Part shown: in pieces, positions 24,706-32,913 of the stretch
Layout of the letters: each line of letters opens with the position of its first letter
Numbering within the stretch: position 1 is the stretch's first letter
Assembly (NCBI RefSeq): GCF_028368975.1
Contig: NZ_JAQNDM010000002.1
Span: 1,860,001 to 1,924,000 of the forward strand
DNA from: Stigmatella ashevillena
Lineage (GTDB): Bacteria > Myxococcota > Myxococcia > Myxococcales > Myxococcaceae
DNA length: 64,000 nucleotides
Direction: 5' to 3'
The notes under the pieces: generated by a model
What the model was told of the DNA's origin: nothing
What the model saw: only the letters and a program-made list of their open reading frames with translations
The model's database searches: none
Made by a program: the position numbers and the translations under genes

Positions 24706-26583
24706 ATGAAGATCGAAAACTTCGCCAAGCATGCAGGCAAGGCGCGTCAAGCGCTGGCCGCAGCCCCCAGGTGGTTCCAAGTACGCAACACCATCAACGA
24801 GGCGTTTCCATCGCCTTTCCGGACGGAAGGCCCCGATCCTCTCGCGGTTGGGATGAATCAGGCCCTCGCACTCCTCAACTCGCTCAAGCCCGAGCCCGGG
24901 GGGCCGGCGCACATCGGACCTGCGTCCATGCACCCGAGCTACGAGCACGCCCCCAGCGTCCATCTCGAGCAGGCGAGCCTGCCGCTCTCCGAGGTGGTCT
25001 CCAAGTCTGCCAAGCTTTTCGAGGGCATGCCGCACTGGAACCATCCCCTGACCATGCCCAACGTCATCCCTCCCGCCAATCTGGCGGGGATCATCTCCGC
25101 GATGATGACGCAGGTCTTCAGTCCCAACATCATCGAAGGCGAGTACTCCTGGAATGTGGAGAACTCGGAGCTGGAATCGGCCGCCATGCTGTCGCACCTG
25201 ATTGGCTGGCCCAATCCCAGCAATCTGGATGCGGTGGAAGGCTCCGCACCCGGCGGGCTCTATACCTTCGGAGGTTCGGGTTGCTACTTCTATGCCATGA
25301 AGTATGCCTTGACCCGCGTTCTGGGCAAGGAGTCCCGGAGCAAGGGAATTCGCGCGGACGCGAAGATTCTTGTCTCCTACCAAGGGCACTACGCCAAGGA
25401 TATCTCCAGTGACTGGACAGGCCTGGGAATGGACAACGTCGTCCAGATCAGGACCGACCCGGTGACCAACGCCATGGACCTCAAACACCTCGAGGAGGTC
25501 ATGCGGACCTTCAACGAGGCGCAGGTGCCCATTGCCGCCATTGTCTGTACCATGGGAACCACGGATGCCTTCGCCGTGGATGATGTGAAGGCCGTGAGGG
25601 AGCTGGTCGGGAAGTATCCCAACCCAGCGCCTTACGGAAAAACCTTCATCTATTGCGATGCCGTGATTGGCTGGTCATGGCTGACCTTCGGGACCTATGA
25701 CTTCAAGGCCAACCCATTGGGCTTCACCCCCACGGTGCTCGCGCAAGTCCAAAAGAATTACGAGGCGGTCAAGAACCTGAAGGAGGCAGACGCGGTGGGC
25801 TGCGACTTCCACAAGGTGGGCTGGTCGCCCTACAACTGCAGCATCATCGTCATGAAAGACTTCACGGAGTTCCAGACCCTCATGCGGCGAGGGGAGTCTG
25901 CCTATCTCCAGGCCCGGACGCAGTACAACCCCGGCCTGTACACCCTGGAGGTATCCCGCACGGGTGCCTACTCCATGGCAGGCTGGGCCACGCTGAAGTT
26001 CCTGGGCCGGGAGGGCTTCCAGTCGATTCTCGGTGGCGTGCTGGAGGTCCAAGAGGCGCTGCGCGAAATGCTGGCAGAGCACCCCGAGCTGGTCTGCGTG
26101 AATGACGCGGATACCGGCTTCGTCACCCTCTTCCGCGTTTATCCCCAGGGGGTGAACGCCCAGCAGCAGTACGCGCGCGAGCTCACCGACCCCAAAGCGC
26201 TCGCCGAGCTCAAGGCGCACAATGCCCTCCAGGAGAAGGTCGCGGACAAGATCTGGGATTGGTTCCGGGACGGCAAGCAGCATGGCGGCGCGTACGCCCC
26301 CTACATCAGCTACACGAGCGGGTTCCGGCCCACGGATTACAACCCTGACATGGCCATCGATGGGGCTGTCATCTATGGCCTCAAGGCATTCCCCATGAAC
26401 CTCAACGTCGATCTGGAGACCATGCAAACGCTGATCAAGCTCGTGCTGACCGCCCGGGATGAGGTGGCGAAGGAGCCCAAGAACGGCGTGCCCAAGAAGC
26501 GCGTGGAGCGAAGGGCTGCCCTGACGCGCGGAACGGTGGAGGACCTGCTCAGCGGCGTCACCCGCCGCACGCACCAAGGGTAG
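24706..26583 (+). CDS. Group II pyridoxal-phosphate-dependent decarboxylase
   Basis: The 625-residue protein starts MKIENFAKHAGKARQALAAA. It has the group II amino-acid decarboxylase fold: a substrate-side segment (MPHWNHPLTMPNVIPPANLA), GGLYTFGGSGCYFYAMKYAL near the phosphate site, YCDAVIGWSW with the PLP-ring Asp region, and the Schiff-base lysine in GCDFHKVGWSPYNCS (K370). It is longer than typical glutamate or aromatic decarboxylases (450-500), having an N-terminal extension and a C-terminal Lys/Arg-rich tail. The substrate cannot be read from the sequence; glutamate, aspartate, aromatic acids or a sulfinate are all possible. Its 5' gap of about 170 bases separates it from DUF2277. Confidence 0.88.
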   Translation: MKIENFAKHAGKARQALAAAPRWFQVRNTINEAFPSPFRTEGPDPLAVGMNQALALLNSLKPEPGGPAHIGPASMHPSYEHAPSVHLEQASLPLSEVVSKSAKLFEGMPHWNHPLTMPNVIPPANLAGIISAMMTQVFSPNIIEGEYSWNVENSELESAAMLSHLIGWPNPSNLDAVEGSAPGGLYTFGGSGCYFYAMKYALTRVLGKESRSKGIRADAKILVSYQGHYAKDISSDWTGLGMDNVVQIRTDPVTNAMDLKHLEEVMRTFNEAQVPIAAIVCTMGTTDAFAVDDVKAVRELVGKYPNPAPYGKTFIYCDAVIGWSWLTFGTYDFKANPLGFTPTVLAQVQKNYEAVKNLKEADAVGCDFHKVGWSPYNCSIIVMKDFTEFQTLMRRGESAYLQARTQYNPGLYTLEVSRTGAYSMAGWATLKFLGREGFQSILGGVLEVQEALREMLAEHPELVCVNDADTGFVTLFRVYPQGVNAQQQYARELTDPKALAELKAHNALQEKVADKIWDWFRDGKQHGGAYAPYISYTSGFRPTDYNPDMAIDGAVIYGLKAFPMNLNVDLETMQTLIKLVLTARDEVAKEPKNGVPKKRVERRAALTRGTVEDLLSGVTRRTHQG

Positions 26584-26599
26584 TCGCGGCGCGGCCGCA

Positions 26600-27337
26600 T
26601 CAGGGGACGGCGGGGCCCTGGAACGCCTTGGCGCGGAAGGTCAGCACCAACGTGTCCCGGTGGCCCCGCTCCGCCAGAGGTTGGATCGGCGTACTCTCGT
26701 GGATCACCCGCGCGTCATCGAGCAACAGCGCCGACCACGGTTCGGTCAGCGTGAAGCGGATGCCGTGCGGCCCCTCGGCCTCGAACACGCGCGTCTCGCC
26801 TCCTTTGATGCCCTCTCGCCCCACCAGCAGCACGGCGACGAAATCCACGCCATCCCGGTGCGCGCCCTCCGGCGTGGGCCGACCGATGCCATCGGTGGTG
26901 TCGATGCGGAACTGGTGCGCCTCGACATACCAAGGCTGGAGCCCCTTCAGCGCCGAGCAGCATGCGGCAAGCCCCCTCAGGAGTTGCAACCAGGCCGCTT
27001 GCCCGACGACGGCAGGCGACATCGGCTCGAACCAGCGCTCAAGCCCCCCATGCAGCGCGTTGTACTCGACGGGCTGCCAGTGCGCCCGGGGCGGCGCCAA
27101 GGTGACCTCCTGGCCCTCCACGACGAAGCACGAATGCCGACGCGAACGGTAGCGGCCACCGTCGCGCAAGTAGCTGTCGGGCGGAAGCGCATCCCACGTG
27201 GGCCGCAAGGAATCGAGCGCGGCAGCCGGGGTTCCTACCAGCTCGCACAGGCCCTCGCGGCTGAGGACGGCGTAGCCGATTTCCCGCAGGACACCGGTGA
27301 GCGAGGACGGAGGCGTGACGGGGGGGGAAAGGTTCAT
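26600..27337 (-). CDS. 2-oxoglutarate/Fe(II) dioxygenase family protein
   Basis: The start is taken as ATG 27337 (MNLSPPVTPPSSLTG); a longer frame from 27409 adds a non-conserved basic stretch. In 245 residues: SRRHSCFVVEGQEV, HQFRIDTTDGIGRPTPEG, the metal motif AHRDGVDFV (H-x-D), a GGETRVFE strand and the second His in RVIHEST, then HRDTLVLTFRA with an Arg suited to 2-oxoglutarate binding. This fits the 2OG-Fe dioxygenase family PF10014 (YqcI/BsmA-like free amino acid hydroxylases). Convergent with the decarboxylase gene, possibly acting on a related amino acid. Confidence 0.82.
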   Translation of the reverse strand: MNLSPPVTPPSSLTGVLREIGYAVLSREGLCELVGTPAAALDSLRPTWDALPPDSYLRDGGRYRSRRHSCFVVEGQEVTLAPPRAHWQPVEYNALHGGLERWFEPMSPAVVGQAAWLQLLRGLAACCSALKGLQPWYVEAHQFRIDTTDGIGRPTPEGAHRDGVDFVAVLLVGREGIKGGETRVFEAEGPHGIRFTLTEPWSALLLDDARVIHESTPIQPLAERGHRDTLVLTFRAKAFQGPAVP

Positions 27338-27423
27338 GGGGTGCAAGGCGTTCCGGTTCAGGTCCGGACGCACTCCCCGCCCCCTCTTCAAGAGGGCGGG
27401 GCACAGCACAGCGTCTCTGGACG

Positions 27424-29268
27424 CTACACCGCCGAGAAGGCGGCGTCACCGATGTCCATCGGCGAGGCATCCTCGAGCGCCATCAGCCGCGCGGCGTGCT
27501 CCACGTTGGGCAGCACGTTGCGCGCGTACCACAGCGCGCTCCACTTCTTGCCCTCGTAGAAGGCCTTGTCCGGGTGGCTGTCGGACAGACCCGCCATCGA
27601 CTTCTCCGCCAGCACCGCCGCATCCAGCAGCATCCAGCCCACCGCCACCTCGGACATCATATTCAGGAAGCGGTTGGCCGACAGCGGGATGAGCTGCGTC
27701 TTGCCCGGGTCCTGCGACCAGCCCAGCACCGCCATCGCGCTTGCCATCAGCCCTTCCTGGGCCGCCGCCAGCGCCTTCACCTCGGTGCCAAACGTCTTGT
27801 GGTCGCGGTTGGCCTCGATGAAGCCGCCCACGTCCCCCATGAACTGCTGGAAGTTCGCGCCACCCGCCTGGCCCAGCTTGCGGCCCACCAAGTCCATGGC
27901 CTGGATGTGGTTGGTGCCCTCGTAGATGGAGAAGATCTTCGAGTCGCGGCAGTACTGCTCCACCGGGTAGTCCTGGCAGAAGCCCGCGCCACCGTAGATC
28001 TGGATCGCCTGCGCACACAGCCGGAAAGCCTGGTCCGAGCCGTAGGCCTTCACCAGCGGGGTGAGCACCTCCACCTGGCCACGGTGGTAGGCCGCCTTGT
28101 CATCGTCCTTGCCCGCCAACTGACGCGCCTTGTCCGTGTGCATCGCCAGCTTGAAGATGAGCGCGCGGATGCCTTCCACGTGCGCCTTGATCTCCAGCAG
28201 CATGCGCCGCACGTCCGGGTGCTCGATGATGGGCACGCGGGGAGACGCCGGGTCCTTCCACTTGGTGAAGCTGCCGCCCTGCTTGCGATCCTTCGCGTAG
28301 TCCAGCGCGTTGAAGTACGCCGCCGAGGCCAGCGCCACGCCCTGGATGCCCACGGCGATGCGCGCCCCGTTCATCATCCTGAACATCTGGCTCATGCCGA
28401 CGTGCTCGACGCCGCCCACCAGATCGCCCACACATGCGTCGTTCTCGCCGAAGTTGAGCACACAGGTGGACGAGCCGTTGATGCCCATCTTGTGCTCGAT
28501 GGACCCCAGCGTCACATCGTTGGACGCGCCCGCGGAGCCATCCGCGTTGATGCGCATCTTGGGGACGATGAACAGCGACAGGCCCTTGGTGCCCACCGCC
28601 GCGCCATCCACGCGCGCCAGCACCAGGTGGATGATGTTGTCCGTGAGATCATGATCTCCCGCGGAGATGAAGATCTTCGTGCCACGGATGTTGTAGGTGC
28701 CATCCGGGTTGCGGCGAGCCGTGGTCTTGGCCGCGCCCACGTCGGAGCCCGCCTGCGGCTCGGTGAGGCACATCGTGCCACCCCAGGTGCCGTTGAGCAT
28801 CCGCTCGACGTAGTGGTGCTTCTGCTCGGAGGTGCCACACTCGGCGAGCAGCTCCGCCGCGCCGTAGGCCAGCCCCGGGTACATGTTGAAGGCCGCGTTG
28901 GCGCCGCAGAGCATCTCCTCCACCGCCATCTGCAGCATCATCGGCGCGCCCTGGCCACCGTGCTCCTGGCTCACGCCCACCGTCTTGAAGCCCTGCTCGT
29001 AGAGCTTCTTCCACGCATCCTTGAAGCCCGACGGGGCGATGACCGTGCCGTTCTCGACACGGCACCCCTCGCGATCTCCCGAGGCGTTCAGAGGCCCCAG
29101 CACGTCCTTGGAGAACCGGTAGGTCTCTTGGAGGACCGCCTTGGCCTCATCCGGCCCCCAGGCGTCGAAGGGCGCTTGGCCCACGAGTTGGCCGAGGCCG
29201 AATTGCTCGAAGAGGGTAAAGAAGATCTCTCGAAGGTCTGTCTTGTAGTTGTTGATTCCGGCGGACAT
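27424..29268 (-). CDS. Acyl-CoA dehydrogenase, large DmdC-like type
   Basis: An FAD enzyme of 614 residues that oxidises acyl-CoA thioesters. The length exceeds classical acyl-CoA dehydrogenases (about 380) and matches the family with an extra N-terminal region and C-terminal helical domain. Motifs: QEHGGQGAPMMLQMAVEEML, CLTEPQAGSDVG, ISAGDHDLTDNIIHL, GGAGFCQDYPVEQYCRD, and the catalytic Glu in IYEGTNHIQAMDL (E450). The substrate is unknown; medium or long acyl-CoA or a mercaptopropionyl-CoA-like thioester is possible. It is on the same strand as the downstream MaoC genes, consistent with lipid metabolism. Confidence 0.93.
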   Translation of the reverse strand: MSAGINNYKTDLREIFFTLFEQFGLGQLVGQAPFDAWGPDEAKAVLQETYRFSKDVLGPLNASGDREGCRVENGTVIAPSGFKDAWKKLYEQGFKTVGVSQEHGGQGAPMMLQMAVEEMLCGANAAFNMYPGLAYGAAELLAECGTSEQKHHYVERMLNGTWGGTMCLTEPQAGSDVGAAKTTARRNPDGTYNIRGTKIFISAGDHDLTDNIIHLVLARVDGAAVGTKGLSLFIVPKMRINADGSAGASNDVTLGSIEHKMGINGSSTCVLNFGENDACVGDLVGGVEHVGMSQMFRMMNGARIAVGIQGVALASAAYFNALDYAKDRKQGGSFTKWKDPASPRVPIIEHPDVRRMLLEIKAHVEGIRALIFKLAMHTDKARQLAGKDDDKAAYHRGQVEVLTPLVKAYGSDQAFRLCAQAIQIYGGAGFCQDYPVEQYCRDSKIFSIYEGTNHIQAMDLVGRKLGQAGGANFQQFMGDVGGFIEANRDHKTFGTEVKALAAAQEGLMASAMAVLGWSQDPGKTQLIPLSANRFLNMMSEVAVGWMLLDAAVLAEKSMAGLSDSHPDKAFYEGKKWSALWYARNVLPNVEHAARLMALEDASPMDIGDAAFSAV

Positions 29269-29311
29269 GGCTTCTCCCCGTCATGAAGGGGCTCGCTGCC
29301 TGGCCATGTAC

Positions 29312-29321
29312 ACACATGTGT
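29312..29321. promoter_or_regulatory. Perfect palindrome ACACATGTGT upstream of acyl-CoA dehydrogenase
   Basis: The 10-base palindrome lies about 45 bases before the start codon at 29268, where an operator would be expected. TetR- or FadR-like lipid regulators bind such sites; none is encoded nearby. Confidence 0.3.
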
Positions 29322-29436
29322 CAGCGGCGCCCTGAGACACCGGAAGTTTTACGTCGATTGATTCGAGAGTCAACCGGAAGTGACGCCTCGCGTTGAGGGG
29401 CGATCAAAACCGCCCCTTCTCGCCTGCTGGGAATTG

Positions 29437-30075
29437 TTACTTCCTGGGCGTCTTCGCGGCCTCGGGATCTTCCGGGGGCGCGGTGGCCGTCTTCGCGGAC
29501 TTCTTGGAGCTGGGCGCCTTCTTGGCCCCCGTCTCCTCGGCTGCCGGTGCCACGTCGGCGTTGGGGGCCGGGGTGAGGATGCTCTCGCGCGGCACCTCGA
29601 CGACGATGGGGCTCTGGCCGGAGCGCTGCCGGTTCTCGTCCTCCAGCGAGTAGAAGAGCTGGATGGCCGCCTGCCCCTTCATCAGCAGCTCGCCGCGCTG
29701 GTTCTCCGCCCACAGGTCGATCTCGACGAAGTAGCGGCCCCCCGAGCCGTGCCGATCACTCACCCGGCCCTTGCAGACGACGGTGTCGCCCGGCCACACC
29801 ATCTTGATGAAGCGCACGCCGTAGCGGCGCAGCTGGCCGCCCCGGGCCCAGTCGCTGATCAGCTGGCCGAGCATGCCCATGATGAGCATCCCGGGCGCGT
29901 AGACGGAGGGCATGCCCACGCTCTTGGCATAGAGCTCGTCCACGTGGACGGGGTTGTAGTCGCCGCTGGCGCCCGCGTAGCGGGACAGCTGGACACGGTC
30001 CACCGGTGCCTTGGCGAGCGCCGGCAGCTCATCGCCGACACGGATGGCTTCGAAGTAGAGCTTGCGCGCGGGCAT
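29437..30075 (-). CDS. MaoC-like hydratase/dehydratase (HadB-like) with C-terminal tail
   Basis: The 212-residue protein begins MPARKLYFEAIRVGDELPAL. A hotdog (MaoC) domain of about 140 residues has the catalytic Asp/His motif GDYNPVHVDELYAKSVGMPS, then YAPGMLIMGMLGQLI. The remaining 50 residues form an Ala/Lys/Pro-rich low-complexity tail. It overlaps the stop of the partner gene. In actinobacteria such a pair forms a heterodimeric 3-hydroxyacyl-ACP dehydratase; the same is inferred here. Confidence 0.85.
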   Translation of the reverse strand: MPARKLYFEAIRVGDELPALAKAPVDRVQLSRYAGASGDYNPVHVDELYAKSVGMPSVYAPGMLIMGMLGQLISDWARGGQLRRYGVRFIKMVWPGDTVVCKGRVSDRHGSGGRYFVEIDLWAENQRGELLMKGQAAIQLFYSLEDENRQRSGQSPIVVEVPRESILTPAPNADVAPAAEETGAKKAPSSKKSAKTATAPPEDPEAAKTPRK

Positions 30076-30524
30076 CAGGGGTTCTCCTTGGCAGCGCGGA
30101 CGATGAGGGTGCGGCGGGCGCGGAAGACGAGGTTTCCCTCTTCGTCCCGGCCCTCGTCCTCGATGACCGCGACGTCCATCTTCCCAGAGGGCCCCGAGCG
30201 CTCGAGCACGTCCGCCACCTTCGTGGCGACGTAGATGCGGTCGCCGGCGAAGATGGGCCGCTCGTACTCGAAGCCCTGCTCGGCATGAAGCAGGCTCTTG
30301 ATGCCCACGCCGAGCAGCTCGCGCAGATCCGCCGCGGAGTGAAAGGACGCAGGGAAGGTGGGTGGCGCTACGATGGTGGGGTATCCCGAGGCTCGGGCGT
30401 ACTCCTCGTCGTAGTAGATGGGGTTGTAATCGCCGAGCGCCTCGGCAAAGCGCCGGATGGCACCCTTCTCGACCTCATTGAGCGTCGGCGGCGACAACCG
30501 GCCGATCGCATTCTTGTCCAACAT
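30075..30524 (-). CDS. MaoC N-terminal-type dehydratase subunit (HadA-like)
   Basis: The 149-residue protein MLDKNAIGRLSPPTLNEVEK is of the FAS1-like dehydratase (PF13452) type. It has GDYNPIYYDEEYARASGYPT and APPTFPASFHSAADL, a hotdog fold with the substrate-binding partner features. Its stop codon overlaps the ATG of the MaoC gene downstream. Together with the acyl-CoA dehydrogenase nearby it suggests an acyl chain elongation or oxidation cluster. Confidence 0.85.
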   Translation of the reverse strand: MLDKNAIGRLSPPTLNEVEKGAIRRFAEALGDYNPIYYDEEYARASGYPTIVAPPTFPASFHSAADLRELLGVGIKSLLHAEQGFEYERPIFAGDRIYVATKVADVLERSGPSGKMDVAVIEDEGRDEEGNLVFRARRTLIVRAAKENP

Positions 30525-30541
30525 TGCCCCTCCGTTGACTC

Positions 30542-31543
30542 TTAGCGACCGGCTGGAAGCTCGAGCACGGTCAGCAGCCCGGCCTCGGCGGCCGTCAAGC
30601 GTGGTGCGGCATTCACGAGCGTATGCGCGGTGGCCCGGTCCCCCGCCACTCCCCCCGGGATTTCCACAACGAGCCGTGGGTCCGCATCGATTTCAATGCG
30701 GTCCTTCGGGTCCTCTGCCCCCACGGCGATGGTCAACTCCAGCCGGACCCGCTCCTGCCCTTCCTCGAACCCCACCACCGACTGGAACATGCCCGCGACC
30801 CGCCCCTGACGCACGGGAAACGCGCCCCCGGAGATGTCTTCCTCGGCGAACACCGGGGCCACCTCCTCTTCGTAATCGTCACAGTCCAGCCCCAGCCCCA
30901 GCGCACAGAGCGCCGCGGACTCCAGGAGCCCTACGTGGCCCAGCTGTTCCTTGTCCACCAGTTCGAAGAACTCTTCCTCCGACAGCCCCGCGCCCACCTT
31001 GCGTTGCAGCGCCTCGCGCCGGGTGCGCGCATCCACCACCCGCGTCACCGCGACCTTGCGCACCGGCCCGCAGGCCTGCCCGACCGTGGCCACCAACCGG
31101 TCCATCAGGAACCCTGGGTTGACGCCCGTGCCCAGCACCGCCACGCCCGCTTCCTGCGCGGCCTGGTCCAGCTTCTCGGCCAACTCCGGGTGCTTGAGAA
31201 AGGGAAACGCCAGCTCCTCGCAGGTGGACACCACGGGCACGCCCAGCTTCAGCGCCTCCAGGAGCTGGTCCATGATGTGCGGCAGCCGGGAGCCCGTCGC
31301 GTGCAGCAACACGCCGCCCTTGCGCCGCCCCAAGGCCTTCTCCAGCGAGTCCGACACCTTCAGCTTGGCGGCCGGCTGGCCAAGCACATCCGAAAGTGGA
31401 CGCCCAGCAAGCGAGGCATGCGTGTCCACCGCGCCGATGAGCTCGACCTCTGAGGAGGCAAGCGCCGCCCGGGCGATCTCCTGCCCGATGAAGCCAAGTC
31501 CCATGACCACCACCGGGACGGGCCCTGTGGGCGCTTTCGCCAT
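30542..31543 (-). CDS. DapB-like / 2,4-diaminopentanoate dehydrogenase-type reductase
   Basis: The 333-residue protein begins MAKAPTGPVPVVVMGLGFIG, a Rossmann NAD(P)-binding start (VVVMGLGFIGQEIARAAL). It continues with DTHASLAGRPLSDVLG, VLLHATGSRLPHIMDQL, VSTCEELAFPF and LGTGVNPGFLMDRL. The family resembles dihydrodipicolinate reductase in its N-terminal domain but the C-terminal part follows the amine/diaminopentanoate dehydrogenase type. The true substrate is unknown. It lies 17 bases upstream of the HadA-like gene on the same strand and may be co-transcribed. Confidence 0.8.
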   Translation of the reverse strand: MAKAPTGPVPVVVMGLGFIGQEIARAALASSEVELIGAVDTHASLAGRPLSDVLGQPAAKLKVSDSLEKALGRRKGGVLLHATGSRLPHIMDQLLEALKLGVPVVSTCEELAFPFLKHPELAEKLDQAAQEAGVAVLGTGVNPGFLMDRLVATVGQACGPVRKVAVTRVVDARTRREALQRKVGAGLSEEEFFELVDKEQLGHVGLLESAALCALGLGLDCDDYEEEVAPVFAEEDISGGAFPVRQGRVAGMFQSVVGFEEGQERVRLELTIAVGAEDPKDRIEIDADPRLVVEIPGGVAGDRATAHTLVNAAPRLTAAEAGLLTVLELPAGR

Positions 31544-31795
31544 CGGAGAACTCTCCAGAATTCAAGGGGTTAGGCTCAAAAAACACGCCTTGGCGCACCA
31601 TAAACCACCCCCGCTAGGGCAAGCAAGCGCCAGATGGTTGATAAGGACCTTCGGGTAAAGAGCACTTCCAATGATTTCCATCGATTGAAGGCGGGGGGGA
31701 CGCGGCAAATCCCACGGCCTGGGGGGTCTGTCTGAGCCCGCGGGAAGACGTGTATAAAGGCGGCGGCACTCCTCGCTCTTTGGAGCCCGTGAACA
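31544..31795. other. Divergent intergenic region
   Basis: This gap of about 250 bases separates the reductase and HD-GYP genes and is AT-richer than its surroundings. A GTATAAAG stretch lies near 31751. It must contain promoters for both directions, but no consensus site was clear. Confidence 0.4.
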
Positions 31796-32905
31796 ATGGA
31801 CCGCATCCTCGTGGTGGATGACGACGTGCGCATCCTCGCCGCGCTCTCCCGGATCTTCGTGGCAGAGGGCTATGAGGTAGTCACCCACAGCGATCCCGTT
31901 CAAGCCGCCCGGGAGGAAGGGTTTCAGGTCGTCCTGACGGACTTCATGATGCCGTACCTCAATGGCATCGAGTTGCTGGGGGCGCTGCGGGAGAAGAACC
32001 CCCGCGCGGTGCGGCTGATGCTGACGGCCGCCGCGGACTTCCGCACCGCCTCGGAGGCCGTCAACCGCGGCGAGGTGTACCGGCTGCTGGGCAAGCCGTG
32101 GACCCTGTCGGATCTGACGAGCAGCGTGCGCCAGGCGTTCGAGCACTACCGGTTGGTGGAGATGAACGCGCGGCTCCTGAGCGAGGTGGCCGAGAAGAAC
32201 GAGGAGCTGACCGTCATCAACCAGAGCCTGGAGCGCCACGTGGTGGAGCGCACCACGGGGCTGCTCGATGGGCTCATCAGCGCGCTGGACTACCGGGACA
32301 CCGAGACCCAGTGGCACTCCCGGCGCGTCTCGCTCTATGCCCGGCGGCTGGCGCAGGAAAGCGGCCTGACGGGGGTGGCGCTGGACATCGTCGAGCAGGG
32401 AGCGCTGCTCCATGACATCGGCAAGATCGGTGTGCGCGACTCCATCCTCCTCAAGCCCGGACCGTTGACGCCCGAGGAATGGGAGGAGATGCGCAAGCAC
32501 CCGGAGTTCGGCTACCGGATGCTGGCGAAAATCCCTTACCTGCACGACGCCTCGCTCATCGTCCTCCAGCACCAGGAGCGCTGGGACGGCAAGGGCTATC
32601 CCGAGAAGCTCTCCGGGAAGTCCATCGTCGTTGGCGCCCGCATCTTCGCCATCGTGGATGCCCTGGATGCCATCACCTCGGACCGGCCCTACCGCAAGGG
32701 CCGCTCGCTGCAGGTGGCCAAGGATGAGATCCAACGCTGCGCGGGCACGCAGTTCGATCCCGTGCTCGCCGAGGCGTTCCTCCGGGTTCCCGACGAGGAG
32801 TGGCTCCGGATCCGGTCCGACGTCGAGGCCATGGAGGCCGATGAAGTCCGGCGCTTCGGTCCCCAGGCCCAGGCCTCCCTCACCCCGCTGGCCACCGGCA
32901 CCTGA
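31796..32905 (+). CDS. Response regulator with HD-GYP phosphodiesterase domain
   Basis: The 369-residue protein has an N-terminal receiver (acidic DDD at 8-10, phospho-acceptor D49 in VLTDFMMP, Lys in LLGKPW) and a C-terminal HD-GYP domain from about 150. The metal-binding HD is in LLHDIGKIG (H206-D207), followed by HPEFGYRML, LQHQERWDGKGYP with GYP at 267-269, and AIVDALDAITSDRPYR. All expected residues for cyclic di-GMP hydrolysis are present. It is a soluble output protein for an unlinked histidine kinase; no kinase lies next to it. Confidence 0.93.
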   Translation: MDRILVVDDDVRILAALSRIFVAEGYEVVTHSDPVQAAREEGFQVVLTDFMMPYLNGIELLGALREKNPRAVRLMLTAAADFRTASEAVNRGEVYRLLGKPWTLSDLTSSVRQAFEHYRLVEMNARLLSEVAEKNEELTVINQSLERHVVERTTGLLDGLISALDYRDTETQWHSRRVSLYARRLAQESGLTGVALDIVEQGALLHDIGKIGVRDSILLKPGPLTPEEWEEMRKHPEFGYRMLAKIPYLHDASLIVLQHQERWDGKGYPEKLSGKSIVVGARIFAIVDALDAITSDRPYRKGRSLQVAKDEIQRCAGTQFDPVLAEAFLRVPDEEWLRIRSDVEAMEADEVRRFGPQAQASLTPLATGT

Positions 32906-32913
32906 GCCCGCGC

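Noticed and set aside
28512-28838. Various short minus-strand frames inside the acyl-CoA dehydrogenase
   Set aside because: Off-frame shadows with Arg/Ser-rich sequence.
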